A DNA stretch of 64,000 bases. Origin: Anaeramoeba flamelloides (lineage: Eukaryota; Metamonada; Anaeramoebidae). The DNA is taken from positions 8,122,001-8,186,000 of the forward strand of contig JANTQA010000057.1 of assembly GCA_027625915.1 (NCBI GenBank), in the 5' to 3' direction. The position numbers and the translations under genes were made by a program. Numbering within the stretch: position 1 is the first letter of the stretch; each line of letters starts with the position of its first letter. Positions 34,560 through 46,400 of the stretch are shown piece after piece. Below the pieces are notes generated by a model. That model saw only the letters and a list, made by a program, of their open reading frames with translations, searched no databases and was not told where the DNA came from.

Positions 34560-36560
34560 TAAATTAACAATTATCTTGAATTTTTTATGAAGTTAGTAAT
34601 TACCCAAAGTTTAAAACTGTCAATAGATTTGATAATTATTTCTCAAAATTTAAATATTTTCAAACAAATAATTTTTTTCCAATTAATAATTATAATCCAA
34701 AAAATCAAAAATAATACCAAATAACTAATTTTAAAATAAAAGCTCCTTGTTTATATTCTGAATAATTGTAAAAAAATTTACATCATTTTTTAAATTTCAA
34801 ATAATTTAAAATCTATTCTTTGTAAATAAAATAAATGATAATGTATTTCTGGATCTAAAAATATTCAATATTTTATCCTTCTAGACCAGGAAAAAAACAA
34901 ATATTTTATTTTAGAATATTTATCAAATTTCATTTGCTAATATAAATGCCGGAAATTATGAAAATTAAAATTTTGTATAAATAACAATGTTTTGCAGATT
35001 TTTCTTTTTTGAATAAGAAAAAAGTTAAAACCAAAAATGATCAAATAGTTTTCATAAAAATGAATTGGAAATTTGTGTTTATAGTTTTTGTACAGTAAAA
35101 ATCCAATCAAAAGTATCAAGTATATTTTTTCTAAAAATTTAGTTTTAAAAAATGAACTTGGTGTAAAAATGAAAACTAATTTCTTCAAGATTGATAAAGA
35201 AGCTTGTTACACAAGGCTAAATTATATATAGTAATAAATTAGTTATCGATTATCTTTATCAAAACAAGAAATAAGTTTTATTAATCCCTTTTAAACAAAA
35301 TTACTCTTTTGAAAAAAGAACATAACAGAAAAAAAGTGTTTAATGATTTTTAATTGTGAACATTAATAGAAACTAAAAGTAAAACCAGTTCAAAGAAAAA
35401 AAAAATAAAATATAATACAGTGTGTAATTCATCGTTTTTTATCAATCAAGCAAAAAAACTAACTTAATTTAAAACTCCTGTCTTAAAAAAAATATTGTGT
35501 GTTGTTTTATAGAAATCTTAAAAATAGTCGATTTTTTCAACATATTTTTAATAATTGGTCACTCTCAGAAAACCCCAGGTACCATAGAGATAATACTTAT
35601 AAAACTAGTATTATGTTATATCCCCCATATTGTATTAAATCTTTTTTTTCTTGTATTAATTAACTTTACTTTTACATTTTCACTAAGGTTCTAAATGAAA
35701 AATTTGATTGAACTTTCTTTTTTCCAAAAGTTAAATTTAAATTTTTGTCTGTAAAATTTCTAAAAAATTCATATACTTTGGTTAGATTAAGGTTTACAAT
35801 CTCTGAAATTTGAAAAGATTGGTTATGAGACTAGTAACTTTTATTTATTTTTTTTTCGCAAAAAGTAATATAATAATCAAAAATATAGGATAAATTAAAC
35901 TTTTAAAAATCAATATTTATAAACTTTAAAGAAATATGTTTTCATTTTTAGACAGAGTCCGTTTTTTACAACTAAATTTTTAGAAAAAATATACTTGATA
36001 CTTTTGATTGGATTTTTACGGTATAAAACTATAAGAAAAATTTTCCAATTCATTTTTATGAAATTTCAGTTGTAGTAATTTCTTATAGTTTGTATTTACA
36101 AATGACCTTGAAATTTTTATCTTATTTTTATAAATACAAGAAAAATGTTTCAAATATTTATAGAAATTCTAAAAAACATAGATATTTTATTTTATTGTTA
36201 ATAATTTATTGACTTTATTGAATTATAAAAAATTAAGTAATATTTAATTTCAAAAATAAGGGAATATAAACATCAAATTTTCATTACTAAAATAGCTTTT
36301 TTTAATGATATCTATTTATTAATTTTCCAATAGTATAATTCTGAATTTGAATTAATTTTATCCTTTGAAAATTATTTAACATTTGAGAATTAATATTAAA
36401 AACTATTGATACCTTCAAACTTTGAGTTATTATAAATTCACAGAAATAATAAAGATTGGGTTATTAGTTATTGATTTGAAAATCATCAAATTAAAAAAAA
36501 TTTTTTTACTATTATCTGAATTTTTCATTTATTAAAAAAGATATTATGTGAATATTTTTA
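34560..36560. repeat. Large diverged inverted repeat I
   Basis: Left arm about 34560-35215, right arm about 35880-36560, roughly 650 bp each. The clearest match is 35097-35144 with its reverse complement at 35978-36022 (core ATCCAATCAAAAGTATCAAG). Similarity continues outward, for example CAATAGATTTGATAATTATT against TCAATAGTTTTTAATATTAA. The spacer (about 660 bp) holds a decayed H-family element. It could be an old large-TIR transposon or two opposed copies of a repeat. Confidence 0.6.
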
Positions 36561-38025
36561 ATTTTTAATGATTTATAGAATTTTCTTTTATTTTTTGTTA
36601 AAAAAAATTCAATATCATTGGGAATTAATTTGAATTTTTCACAATCTAAACAAATGAATAAATATATAATTGATTGATTTTACTAAAAAATAAAACTTGA
36701 ACTAAACCTTTTTTTAAAAATTTTGTCTCACTTTATTATGTTAATGGAAGTTTTTTTTAAGGGTTTATTTCATATTCTTATCAAAAAAATATTTTCAAAT
36801 TATTGGATCAGAAACATTTTTTCTAATTTTGCAAATTTTTGTTTTTCATTTTTTTTTTCTTTTTCTTTTTCTTTAACACTTTTGTTGATACTCATTTTTT
36901 TGCCCAAGATCAGGTGGAAAAAAGATCTTGAAAAGACAAATAATAACGAAAATAATCGAGATTATGTAAATTGAAAGTAATGTCTTTTAAAATGAATTTA
37001 ATTATTAGTAAAAAATCTAATTGTTAATTTTTGTATTGAAGGTCCAGTAATAAAAAATACGTAATACTCATTTCAAAAAAGTGTGACTTACTTTTTTTAG
37101 TTTTTGGTTTTATTGTTTTTTAATTTTTATAATATCAGGTTTTTATATATTGAGAATTGATTTAAAGTGAATTAGTAATCAAATTTAATTATTAATTATT
37201 CTTGAATACTAAAGGTTATATTTTTTTCAATTCATTATTTCAGGTAACTACATTAAAATTTAAACACCATAAATTAAAGCTAGCCAAAACTATACATTGT
37301 ATTTCTGTTATATATCTTTTATGAATTATTTTTTCAAAGTTATTATAATTTTATGTAATAAAAATAGGATAGCTATTAAAGTCATGAAAATCCGAATACC
37401 TCCTTTTTCAAAAATACCGACTTTTGAAAAAAACACCTATTTTTGGTGTATTTTTTTAATGAAAAAAGTTGAAATGAATTAATTTTTGATTGAACATTAA
37501 GATTGAAAAAAGAAATAAATGTTGTAACAATTTGCAGAAAACAATTGGGATGGTATATAAACTCAAACATGGGAAAAAAATAAAATGATAAAAAATATTC
37601 CAAAAATAGATAAAAAATCAGATTTTCAATTTAATTTCACGATATCTTTTGATTGAAATATTTTGCGCTATTTTAAAATTGAAAAATATGTTTCTTTTTA
37701 GACTATTAAAAAAAATACTTGAAAATTATCTCTCTACTAGGTCAATTAAAGAATTCAAAAATTTTACAATTAAAAATGAAAAAAATATTACCGAAAAATT
37801 TAATTTTTTTTTCAATTCCTATAAATATCTATTAAAGTTGTAAACCTTTTTGAAAATTGTTATGTATAATAATGTTAATTATATCAGTGTATTTCAAAAA
37901 TACAAAATTTAGAGATTTTTTTTTGAAAAAATTTTCCTTGTCTTGTTTAGTCACAATTTTTGAAATGGTATTTATATCCAACAAATTGAAGTAAATGTCT
38001 TGTAATTGAGAAAAGGTGAGGTAAT

Positions 38026-39372
38026 AAAAGTTTCTTTTTTATTTTTTTTTTTTTATTTTTGAAGAGAGAAAATTGCTTTTCTCCTGTGTGCCCTAATTTC
38101 TAAACTTTTTTTTAGAAATTTTGTTAAAGAATCACAAATTTTATTATCACTTACTAATGATAATATATATGATGAATTCTTTTTATTAATAATATCTCTG
38201 ATATTATTAATTTTTTATTTTTTCAAAAAAATTCAGATGTCCAGATTTTTCGATTTATTTTATAGGCCGGACAGTCCCATAAAAAATGATCGAAATCTTC
38301 AATGATATCAATATTTAACTTTTCTTTACATAAATCACAATTTTTATTTTTATTTTTACTTGTTACATAAGAGTACCTATTTAAACAATTAGTAAAATTT
38401 CGAAATTTTAGAATTGTTTTTTGAAGCTTTCCAGTTTAAATATTTTTGTTGTTTGAAATTGCAATTTTGTTGTTTTATAATTTTTAGATATTGTTGAACT
38501 TTCCAACTAGGTGAATTTTCCAATTCGGTTAATCGAAAAACTTTTAATTCTAAATCTAATAATTTTAATCCCTTAGTGTGCCAATTAATATTTTCATTTT
38601 CCAATTTTCGAAAATTTAGTATTGTTTTTAATTTTTTTTAAATTTAAGAAATCTAATTTTTCTATCAATTTATATTTTCTTCGGTATATTTTTAATCTAG
38701 CGAGATCAATTTTTGCTTCAGTTTTATAAATTAATCGAGGTGAATGGATATTAATTTGTAAGAAATTTGTGACTGATTTATTGATAAATCTATCAATTCT
38801 TTCAAAATCATTTTGTTTCAAGTCAAATATTTCAAGACCATAATAAAGTTGACTTAAAATGAGAGCTTTGAAAGAAGTTATTTTGACTCCATTGTTGAGT
38901 TTATTTTGTTGAAACAATCGATTAAGTGTTTCCAAGGACTTTTCCACTTTTTTGAAATTATATTCAAGATGCGTGTTTTTTTCTAACCAAATCCCAAGAT
39001 AAAAAATATCTTTTAATTCTTTTTTTATATTTGGTTTTTTTTATTATGTGGGTTCATCCCGAATCTTTTTATTATTTCAAAAATACTTTCTAAATTAATT
39101 TTTAGAGAGATTAATGGCCCTTTCATAATAAGAATAAGATCATCTGCATACATTTGAACATGAACAGCTAAAGTTTTTAACTTTTCTAGTAGGAAATGAG
39201 ATATAAATGCGAAGAGAATTGGTGATAAGGGATCTCCTTGATAAACTCCAATTCCTTCTTTTTTGTAATATCTCAAGAGCCAATTTTTAATTGTTTCATT
39301 TTTGATAAATTTTTTAATAGATTGATATATTAACGAGTGTTGTATAGAGTCAAAACAAAAGTTTCTTTTTTA
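38026..39372 (-). mobile_element. 5'-truncated LINE insertion B with target-site duplication
   Basis: The element body is 38042-39356 on the minus strand, bounded by the 16-bp direct repeat AAAAGTTTCTTTTTTA (38026-38041 and 39357-39372), with the poly(A) tail at 38042 onward. It keeps the second half of the reverse transcriptase: FDSIQH (motif A, right at the 5' edge), YQGDPLSPILF, MYADDLIL (catalytic), YLGIWL, the SPRLIYKTEAKIDLAR block and the C-terminal zinc knuckle CDLCKEK...HFLWDC. At least three or four frameshifts interrupt it (near 39020, 38620, 38420, 38230), so it is dead. A non-LTR family with a C-terminal knuckle, L1/Tx1 or R1-like; the endonuclease end needed for naming is lost. 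Confidence 0.9.
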
Positions 39373-39401
39373 AATAAGAATTGTATTTTGATTTTAGTTT
39401 A

Positions 39402-39861
39402 CTGTTGAGAGAAAAAAGTTGGACAGAGAAAAATAGTTGGACAGCAATTTTAATTGGGAAGCATTACTGAAAATGATTTTTAATTTCTATCCTTTTGTGA
39501 AATAACTAAAGAAAATAACAATAATCTACTTATTAGAATAACGATTAATATGATTCTACTTTTTCAAAAGCTTATCTCTTATAATCTAAAGCAAGGTTAA
39601 AAATTACCATTTTCAGAATTAATAGTAAACTTTTCTAAAACTTGGATTTTTGTTAAAATTGCAAGATCTACTTTAGTTATCAACCATTCAAATGAGTACT
39701 CTACACACACCACGGATTAATGAACTTTTAACACATTTAAACCTGGATTTATATAAAATTCACCTAGTTATCAATAAGATTTGATTTTCAATTTTACTAA
39801 TGTTCCCAATTAAAAATGGTGTCCAACTATTTTTCTGTGTTTAACATTTTTCTCTCAACAG
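39402..39861. mobile_element. MITE family H, copy 2
   Basis: 460 bp between TTA duplications (39399-39401, 39862-39864). Ends CTGTTGAGAGAAAAAAGTTG and CTGTGTTTAACATTTTTCTC plus TCAACAG are inverted, and TTTTAATTGGGAA pairs with TTCCCAATTAAAAA. It is more than 90 percent identical to copy 3 (42348-42806), in the same orientation. It lies 590 bp upstream of the FNT start. Confidence 0.8.
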
Positions 39862-40450
39862 TTACAATATTTTTTAATTTTTTTTTTTTTTCACAAAATA
39901 TTATTGAACTTGAATTAAATATGTTTACAATCTTCAAACATTATTTGGATATAAATTGTTAATAATTAAGAGATAATTTGATTAATTATTTTGGGATATG
40001 TTGTTTTTTTTTTTCTTTAAATTTTTGATAATAGAGGGTTAAAGTTAAAAAATAGTCTCCTGAGTATATTTGATTTGTTTGATTTTGAACTTAGTGGGTT
40101 TTCGATTGGTAAATTATTCAAAATGATTAAAACGAATTTAAACAAACAAGATAAGGATTTTAAATAATCAAAATAAATTAACTCAAAAAGATTAAAATTA
40201 ATTTTCTGCATAAAGTTATTAAAGTATGAAATAAAAAAAATAGATTTTATTTAATTCCTAAAAAATATGTCTTTTGACTGTGTGACTTCTTTTGTTGATA
40301 TTATTAAAAACTTTTTTGTCATTTCTTTGAGACACTTATAATCTTGTAAGTTTTTTTTTTGAAAAACTCAAGCATCAAAAATTCAAAATCAACAAAAATC
40401 TGATCATTTTTTATTTTTTCTTGATCTTTTCTAATCAAAGTGATTTCAGC

Positions 40451-41750
40451 ATGACAAATCTCCAATTAAATGGGTTTTATACTGGAGAGGAAACTCTTCA
40501 AGAAATAATAAAAATAGGAACAAAGAAAGCTACTCAAAAAGTCCCCAAACACATGCTTCTTGGTTTGATTGGTGGAATTTATATTGGCTTTTCTGGAATA
40601 CAAGTTTCAATTACAGTTGGTGGTGCTGAGGGTATTAGAAACACAAACCCTGGTGTAGCTTATTTAATGTTTGGTGCTTTGTTTTCATGTAAACTACACA
40701 AGATATTCTTTATTTTTCATTTTTATGTTGAGCAATATAGTTTCTCATTTTTTCTTTTGTTTTACCTTTTTTTACTGATCAAAAAAAAAACTCTGAAAAA
40801 AAATGGGATCAACAAGAATTAATAATAATATTTTTCGTTTTTTCCTATTCTCTCCTCAGACCACACATTATTTTGACGGTTCCCCGAAAAATTTAACTCA
40901 AATTATTTTTTTACCTCGTTTTCTATTGTCAAAACCTAAAATTATATGAAAATGTAAAAAATAATAATCAAAAGTGGGCTTCATTTTCTCTGTTATATGT
41001 GGAGGAGAAATTTTTACTGATGGTCTTGTGTATATGATCCCGCCTTTTTATGGGAAACATATCAAATTCCGAAATATCATGTCAAATTGGATAATAACCT
41101 TCCTTATGAATTTAATGGGAGCATTTATTTCAGCATGGCTATTGACATATGAATCAGATCTTTTAAACAAAGATCCTTTCAACGAATGGATTAAGGATTT
41201 TGCTTCTGAAAAGGTTCATGAAGGTTGGTTTATTTTATTATTAAGAGGTGTGTCGGGTGGCTATTTGGCAGGGTTAGCATTTTTTTTGGCACATTCAGCG
41301 CAAGATGTTATGTCAAAAATCATGGCCATCTTCTTTCCTATTCTTGTCTTTGGTGCACTTAATTTAGAACATGTAACAGCCTCAATGTATTTCATCATTA
41401 CAGCATTGTTATATAAAGCACCAGGTATAACATTCTTCAAATTCTTGTGGCATAACTTGTTGCCAGTAACAATTGGAAATATTCTTGGTGCGACAATTAT
41501 GGTTGGATCAGTTTATTATTATCTGTACCACAGACACCCAAATTATAACGACCTAGATGACGACTATAATGAGAAAAGGGAAGAGGAATTAAATAGAATG
41601 ATAATAGACGAAGATTATGAACTTGAAGTTCCTACAAATGTTACTCGTGTTTTTAGAACAAGAAAAGTGACTTCAGTGGTAAAATCATCAACCCAAAATG
41701 AAGACAATCTAGAAACAGAATCTTCTGTCATTGGCGAATCTTCAGATTAA
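40451..41750 (+). CDS. Formate/nitrite transporter (FNT) family channel, two exons
   Basis: Exon 1 is 40451-40688, the intron 40689-40974 (GTAAAC...AAAAG), exon 2 is 40975-41750. The join adds one Leu codon (TTG) and gives 337 residues. FNT proteins are pentameric six-helix membrane channels for formate, nitrite, lactate or hydrosulfide. Evidence: KKATQKVPKHMLLGLIGGIYIG (helix 1; the family KA..P..L..G.Y.G), ICGGEIFTDG (41000 region, the loop with the conserved Thr), NWIITFLMNLMGAF, LEHVTASMYF (the central His), and HNLLPVTIGNILGATIMVG (family NxxPVTxGNxxG). The tail (about 280-337) is acidic and cytosolic. The ATG at 40451 is the first in frame. In anaerobic protists such channels export fermentation acids, which is inference here. 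Two nearly identical H-family MITEs bracket the gene. Confidence 0.9.
40689..40974 (+). other. Intron of the FNT gene
   Basis: 286 bp, GT-AG, with stops in all reading frames. Splicing at TCAT|GTAAAC and AAAAG|TGGGCT joins transmembrane helix 2 (LMFGALFS, then GFIFSVICGGE) without loss, as expected from FNT relatives. With no splice, exon 2 would lack any ATG before its conserved helix. Confidence 0.85.
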
Positions 41751-42070
41751 ATTCTTTACAATTTCAAAATGCCCCTTAATTAGCTTTTACCTTCAAATGT
41801 TAATTCAATCTTAAGGATAATACTCATTGAAAATAAGAAAAAAGATTATCTTGTATATAGTGGAAATCCTTATTATTTTGGTTTTTAGTTAATAAGTCTG
41901 CAACTTTATATGAATTTTATAGGTTGTTTGAAAATGAATTTTTCTTTTTGGTTTCCAAAAATCCCAATTTTGGAAAATAATTCCATAAATTCAAAGACAC
42001 TTTATAATAAATGAGGTTTTATTGATTTGTTTTATTTAGTATTGGTTTTTTGATTTTTTAAAATTTTAAA

Positions 42071-42310
42071 ATGATCAGTTTTTTAAATTTGGTAATTAGA
42101 GAAATTAACCATTCAAAACTTTGTGTTGTTAGTTTAGGATTTGAAAATAAGAATATACCGATTAACAGCCCGAAAATAAAACGGTTTTTTTTTCGAAAAA
42201 TTGGAATATTTTTTTGTTATGAGAAGAATATTGATACTATTTTTTTGGATTTGGAGAGATTATTGCCCAAAGAAAAAGTGCTAGCTATTAGGAAAAAAAG
42301 TTCAACCTAA
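42071..42310 (+). CDS. Hypothetical 79-residue protein
   Basis: An ATG-started frame with mixed composition (IREINHSKLCVVSLGFENK, DTIFLDLERLLPKEKVLAI) that looks more protein-like than its surroundings. It begins 320 bp after the FNT stop and ends 37 bp before H-family MITE copy 3. No signal peptide or domain is recognised. It may be a small gene, a terminal exon, or chance. Confidence 0.25.
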   Translation: MISFLNLVIREINHSKLCVVSLGFENKNIPINSPKIKRFFFRKIGIFFCYEKNIDTIFLDLERLLPKEKVLAIRKKSST

Positions 42311-42347
42311 TTTTTAATAAGGATCCTTTCAGACAATTGTCAAGTAA

Positions 42348-42806
42348 CTGTTGATCGAATAATGTTGAAAAGAGAAAAATAGTTGAACAGCAATTTTAAT
42401 TGGGAAGCATTACTGAAAATGATTTTTAATTTCTATCCTTTTGTGAAATAACTAAAGAAAATAACAATAATCTACTTATTAGAATAAGAATTAATGTAAT
42501 TCTACTTTTACAAAACCTTATCTCTTATAATCTAAAGCAAGGTTAAAAATTACCATTTTCAGAATTAATAGTAAACTTTTCTAAAACTTGGATTTTTGTT
42601 AAAATTGCAAGATCTACTTTAGTTTACAACCATTCAAATGAGTACTCTACACATACCACGGATTAATCAACTTGTAACACATTTAAACCTGGATTTATAT
42701 AAATTTACTAAGTTATCAATAGGATTTGATTTTCAATTTTACTAATGTTCCTAATTAAAAATTGTGTCCAACAATTTTTCTGTGTCCAACATTTTTCTCT
42801 CAACAG
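42348..42806. mobile_element. MITE family H, copy 3
   Basis: 459 bp between TAA duplications (42345-42347, 42807-42809). Nearly identical to copy 2 (39402-39861), same orientation. The first 20 bp of the left end (CTGTTGATCGAATAATGTTG) have drifted from the right end. Confidence 0.8.
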
Positions 42807-43450
42807 TAAGATCAATTAATATTAGACAAAATACATGATTAAAGACCAAATGGAAAATTTAGCACAACAATTGTTTTTTCTATTACTATCTATTGGTCAG
42901 AGTTTTTCTTTTGATTTTTCTTTTATTTTAAATCTGTAAAAAAAGGAAATTTTTTAAGATCTTCAAGACCATTCATACGAATTTCTTGAAAAAAGAGGAA
43001 ATTTTAATATTTTTGTTGATTAGATTTGAAATAATCTAAAAAATAATTTTTCAAAGTTAATTTATTTCTTCTTTTAATTTGTTTTTCAGGTTCTATTAAT
43101 TTTTCCAATTAAAAATGTTATTGAACTTTTTTTCGAAAACGATAATCTGGATTAATAAATTTTTTTATTGAATATTCGATAATCAAAAATATGATTTGTA
43201 GAAAAACACATTGTAATTGGTTTTTTTTTCGTTATATTCATTTAAAAAGATTTTTATTTCAATTTATGATTTAAAGTGTATACAAGTGTTTGACAGTATT
43301 GAAAGACATAAAACTTTATCAACGAAATGAGAATTTTTTTTAAAAAAACAAATTTTTTCTTTTGATTTTTTTTTTAACAAAAGTAAAATTTCAGTGTTGA
43401 TTTTATGTTAGAATAAATAACCGTACATTTCCACAATATACTCGAATATA

Positions 43451-44014
43451 AGATATTTCCACAAAAGAGGGGAAAATATATATTTTAAAATATCTTTATT
43501 AAATCAATCTTCAGAAAACATTTGACCATATAAGATCTGTAAACAACATTCATTAATTCATTATAATTATTCAATTTGTTCTCAAGTATGTTATTATATA
43601 TATATAGTAGCTATTAATTTTTCTGTTCTTTATTTTATCTGATATTTTTTAAGGAGTGAAAATTACCTTTATCAATTCCTTTTTATGCAAAAAAATCGTT
43701 TCCATGACTTGTTTAATCTCAACAATTTTTCCAATAGAACTAAAAAAAGTATAATAGGATTTGATTGTTTAAAAAATAGTTTGTACCCTTTTTATATTTC
43801 CAGTTTTTTATTGAAATTGGTCACAACAATGTTTTTTCAAAAAAAGAAAAATATTTCAAAAAACAAATTTTGAAATAAATACCTTTGTCATTGTTTCAAT
43901 CAGTATTGATTTTTTTCTTTATTGGGTATTGTCGATTAACGAATACTCTCACTGATAAAGATGATTTTTTCTGTGTTGTAAAAAAAAAAAATACCCGACT
44001 TTATGGAAATACCT
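43451..44014 (-). mobile_element. MITE family S, copy 3 (reversed)
   Basis: TA-flanked; ends AGATATTTCCACAAAAGAGG and ACTTTATGGAAATACCT. The order of internal blocks is the reverse of copies 1 and 2, for example TTTATCTGATATTTTTTAAG and TTGAAATTGGTCACAACAAT. A frame inside (43685-43873) shares the peptide pattern CLKNxLYPF with copy 2. Confidence 0.7.
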
Positions 44015-44192
44015 TAGAATAGATATGTTTTTTTCAAATGAGATTTAAGTTCAAAAACTAAATAACCAAAAAGAAGAAAGAGTAATTCATCTTCTTATAG
44101 GAAATAGATTAAACAAACCTCTAAACTCTGTTTTTTTTTTTTTTTTCTGTTGATTAAAAAGATAAAAGACAAATAAGAACAAAATAAATATA

Positions 44193-44390
44193 CAGTCAGT
44201 TTCACTTTTAAGGCACAAACTTTCAACGAAATTTAAGGCACAAAAAAATCTCAAATTAAAGCACAAATTTTTTGGAATTTTAATTTTCACAAATTATTTT
44301 ACTAGAATTTGAATTTTGTGCCTTAATTTGAGATTTTTTTTGTGCCTTAAATTTCGTAGAAAGTTTGTGTCTTAAAAGTGAAACTGACTG
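44193..44390. mobile_element. Near-perfect palindromic MITE P1
   Basis: 198 bp, TA-flanked, starting CAGTCAGTTTCACTTTTAAG and ending with its reverse complement CTTAAAAGTGAAACTGACTG. The arms pair over about 85 bp with few mismatches and repeat the word AAGGCACA/TGTGCCTT. A spacer of only about 30 bp gives a hairpin. Ends and TA flanks fit a Tc1/mariner-type MITE. A decayed relative lies at 61375-61686. Confidence 0.85.
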
Positions 44391-45350
44391 TACAAACAAG
44401 ATAAATAATTGGTTTGCATCTTAATATAAGATTTTATTGTGACCAGTTGTAGTGAAAACTTTTGAAAAAATATACAACTCCTTTCATATTTCATAGATTC
44501 AAAAAATGTTTTAACCCATGGATACATTCTCTAAAGAACATGTGAAAGGTTTTTTGTTTTAGAAGTTCTTTTTATTAAATCTAATTTATAGAATAAAATT
44601 GACTGGAAAAACTATTTATCTTTTCGTTATTATTGGTGATAATCAATAAGATCGATAAGTTTTTAAACCAAATCAAAATAAAATATAATGAAAAATCTAG
44701 CTCTGATCTTTGATTGTATCAAGTAGTTTTTTCTGATTTTTTAAAAGAATAACTTTTTTTTTAAAGGCCTTTTTTTTGATTTTTTTTTTTTTTTTGTTTT
44801 TAAAAATATTATTGAATTAGTACAAAACCCCACAATTGTGAGATGGTGATTTAATATTTATCATGATTTTTCGATAATTATTGTGATTTTATCTGAAAAT
44901 TATCAGGATTTTCTATAATATTTCCCTAAGACCTAAAAAAAAACTAAAAATGGAAAACTGAACAAATACCTTCCATTAAAAAAATAAAAAAAAACTAAAT
45001 AAAAAAATAAAAATAAATATAGTTTCAATTTAAATTTTTCTTGAAAAATTTTTTTGACAAAATGATTGAATTCAAAGTTGAAATTCTGTATACTTTTATA
45101 TTCACTATCTTGTTTTAACACATTTACTAAAACAAATTCTAAATTATGGGATTTTTATTTTCACAAAAGGCACTAATTTGGTATTCAAATCTTTTTTTTT
45201 AATTTTTAAATTCTAAAATTAAAAAAAAGTTAAAATAAAAAAGACAAAGTCTTGGGAAAAATATTCTAATTTAATATATCAACTTATTCTTTGATTTCAA
45301 AATTTTCTCAACCCCAATTTTTCAAAAAAAAAATAAAAAAGTCCACAGTA

Positions 45351-45814
45351 CAGTGGTGTAAATATACAATGTTTTTTATTTTAAACCATTACTAAAATTT
45401 AACTCATATAAAAAATATTGATTGGCTCTAGAAATAAAAGAAACAAACTAATGAAATGAAAACAGTATATAAACAAGAAATTGGGTTCTTTAAATAAATT
45501 ATAAAAAATAATTATGAAGATATGGATATATTAAAATGTAATTTTTTGACAAAAAAATGTGCAAAATTTCATTTTTTGAATTTTTATAAAAAAATCATTT
45601 AGAACTTAGTAATTTTGTAAATATAAAAAAAATTTAAAACAAAAGCATTTAATATAATTATGCCGGTTGTATTAATCAAAGATATAACCTCTAAAATCAA
45701 TTTTACTCTGAACGAAGTGTATATAAGTGCGTTATGGTCTTCCAATATCCAAGTCTGAAAAAAAAAAACACGAGTTAAATTTTAGTAATTAGTTAAAAGT
45801 GGTTTACATCATAG
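45351..45814. mobile_element. MITE family Q, copy 1
   Basis: 464 bp between TA dinucleotides. The left end CAGTGGTGTAAATATACAAT...CCATTACTAAAATTTAACTC is mirrored by the right end GAGTTAAATTTTAGTAATTA...TTTACATCATAG. An end of the same family is at about 28540-28612 (CTACTAAAATTTGACTC and ACACCACTG on the reverse strand). Non-autonomous. Confidence 0.7.
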
Positions 45815-46400
45815 TAATTTCAAAAATATTTTCGATATTTACAAGTTGAGAGTGTTTTTATTCTAAAAAAATTGTATCCCAGTGTTTAATTGAATTAAGT
45901 TATAAACTAGATTTCAAAAAATATTAATCAGAAAAAAATAGTGCTTAATTTTATTAAGGACCAATCAAGATTTTATAAAAAATAATCGCAATTTATGAAA
46001 CTTTATCATAACTTAAGCTAAGGTATAGTCAAATCCTCTAATATCTCAATTTTTTATTGCTATAGTTAATTAAAATTGAAACTTTTACTGGCTTAAAAAA
46101 AAGTAAAATTGATAGAGAACAAAAAGAGTTTGTGTATTTTAACGACTTAAATTTAAATAAAATATACTTTGATTTTTTTTTATTTTCATAATTCCTTTTT
46201 CTTTATTTTTTTATTTGTTTTTTCTTCACTTTAATTATTTTTTTTTTTTTCCTTTCAACAAAACGTAATAATAGTAGGCTTTAATTTTCAAGTTTTATAA
46301 ATATACTATTAAAAAAAAGATGAAAAAAGAAAGATCAAAATAATAAAAATGAGATTTGTAAAAGGAATTAAATTAAAATAATTGTAAAAAGAAAAGAGAA

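Larger units (their letters stand above)
33811..40450. other. Intergenic, large inverted repeat, LINE and MITE
   Basis: 6.6 kb without a supported host gene. In order: AT-rich glucokinase upstream region; inverted repeat I (34560-36560) with a decayed H-family element in its centre (about 35302-35690); AT-rich 36560-38025, including a frame at 36735-36974 with one hydrophobic stretch and a charged end that cannot be called; LINE B (38042-39356); H-family MITE copy 2 (39402-39861); the FNT promoter region. Confidence 0.6.
41751..46400. other. Intergenic, four MITE families
   Basis: Holds a small frame (42071-42310), H copy 3 (42348-42806), a decayed H right end (about 43085-43145), S copy 3 reversed (43451-44014), palindrome P1 (44193-44390) and Q1 (45351-45814). 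Other stretches are AT-rich only. Confidence 0.6.

Noticed and set aside
44087-44290. 67-residue minus frame CALNFVESLCLKSETDC as a small gene
   Set aside because: Mostly the arm of palindrome P1 read through; the mirror arm gives no such protein.
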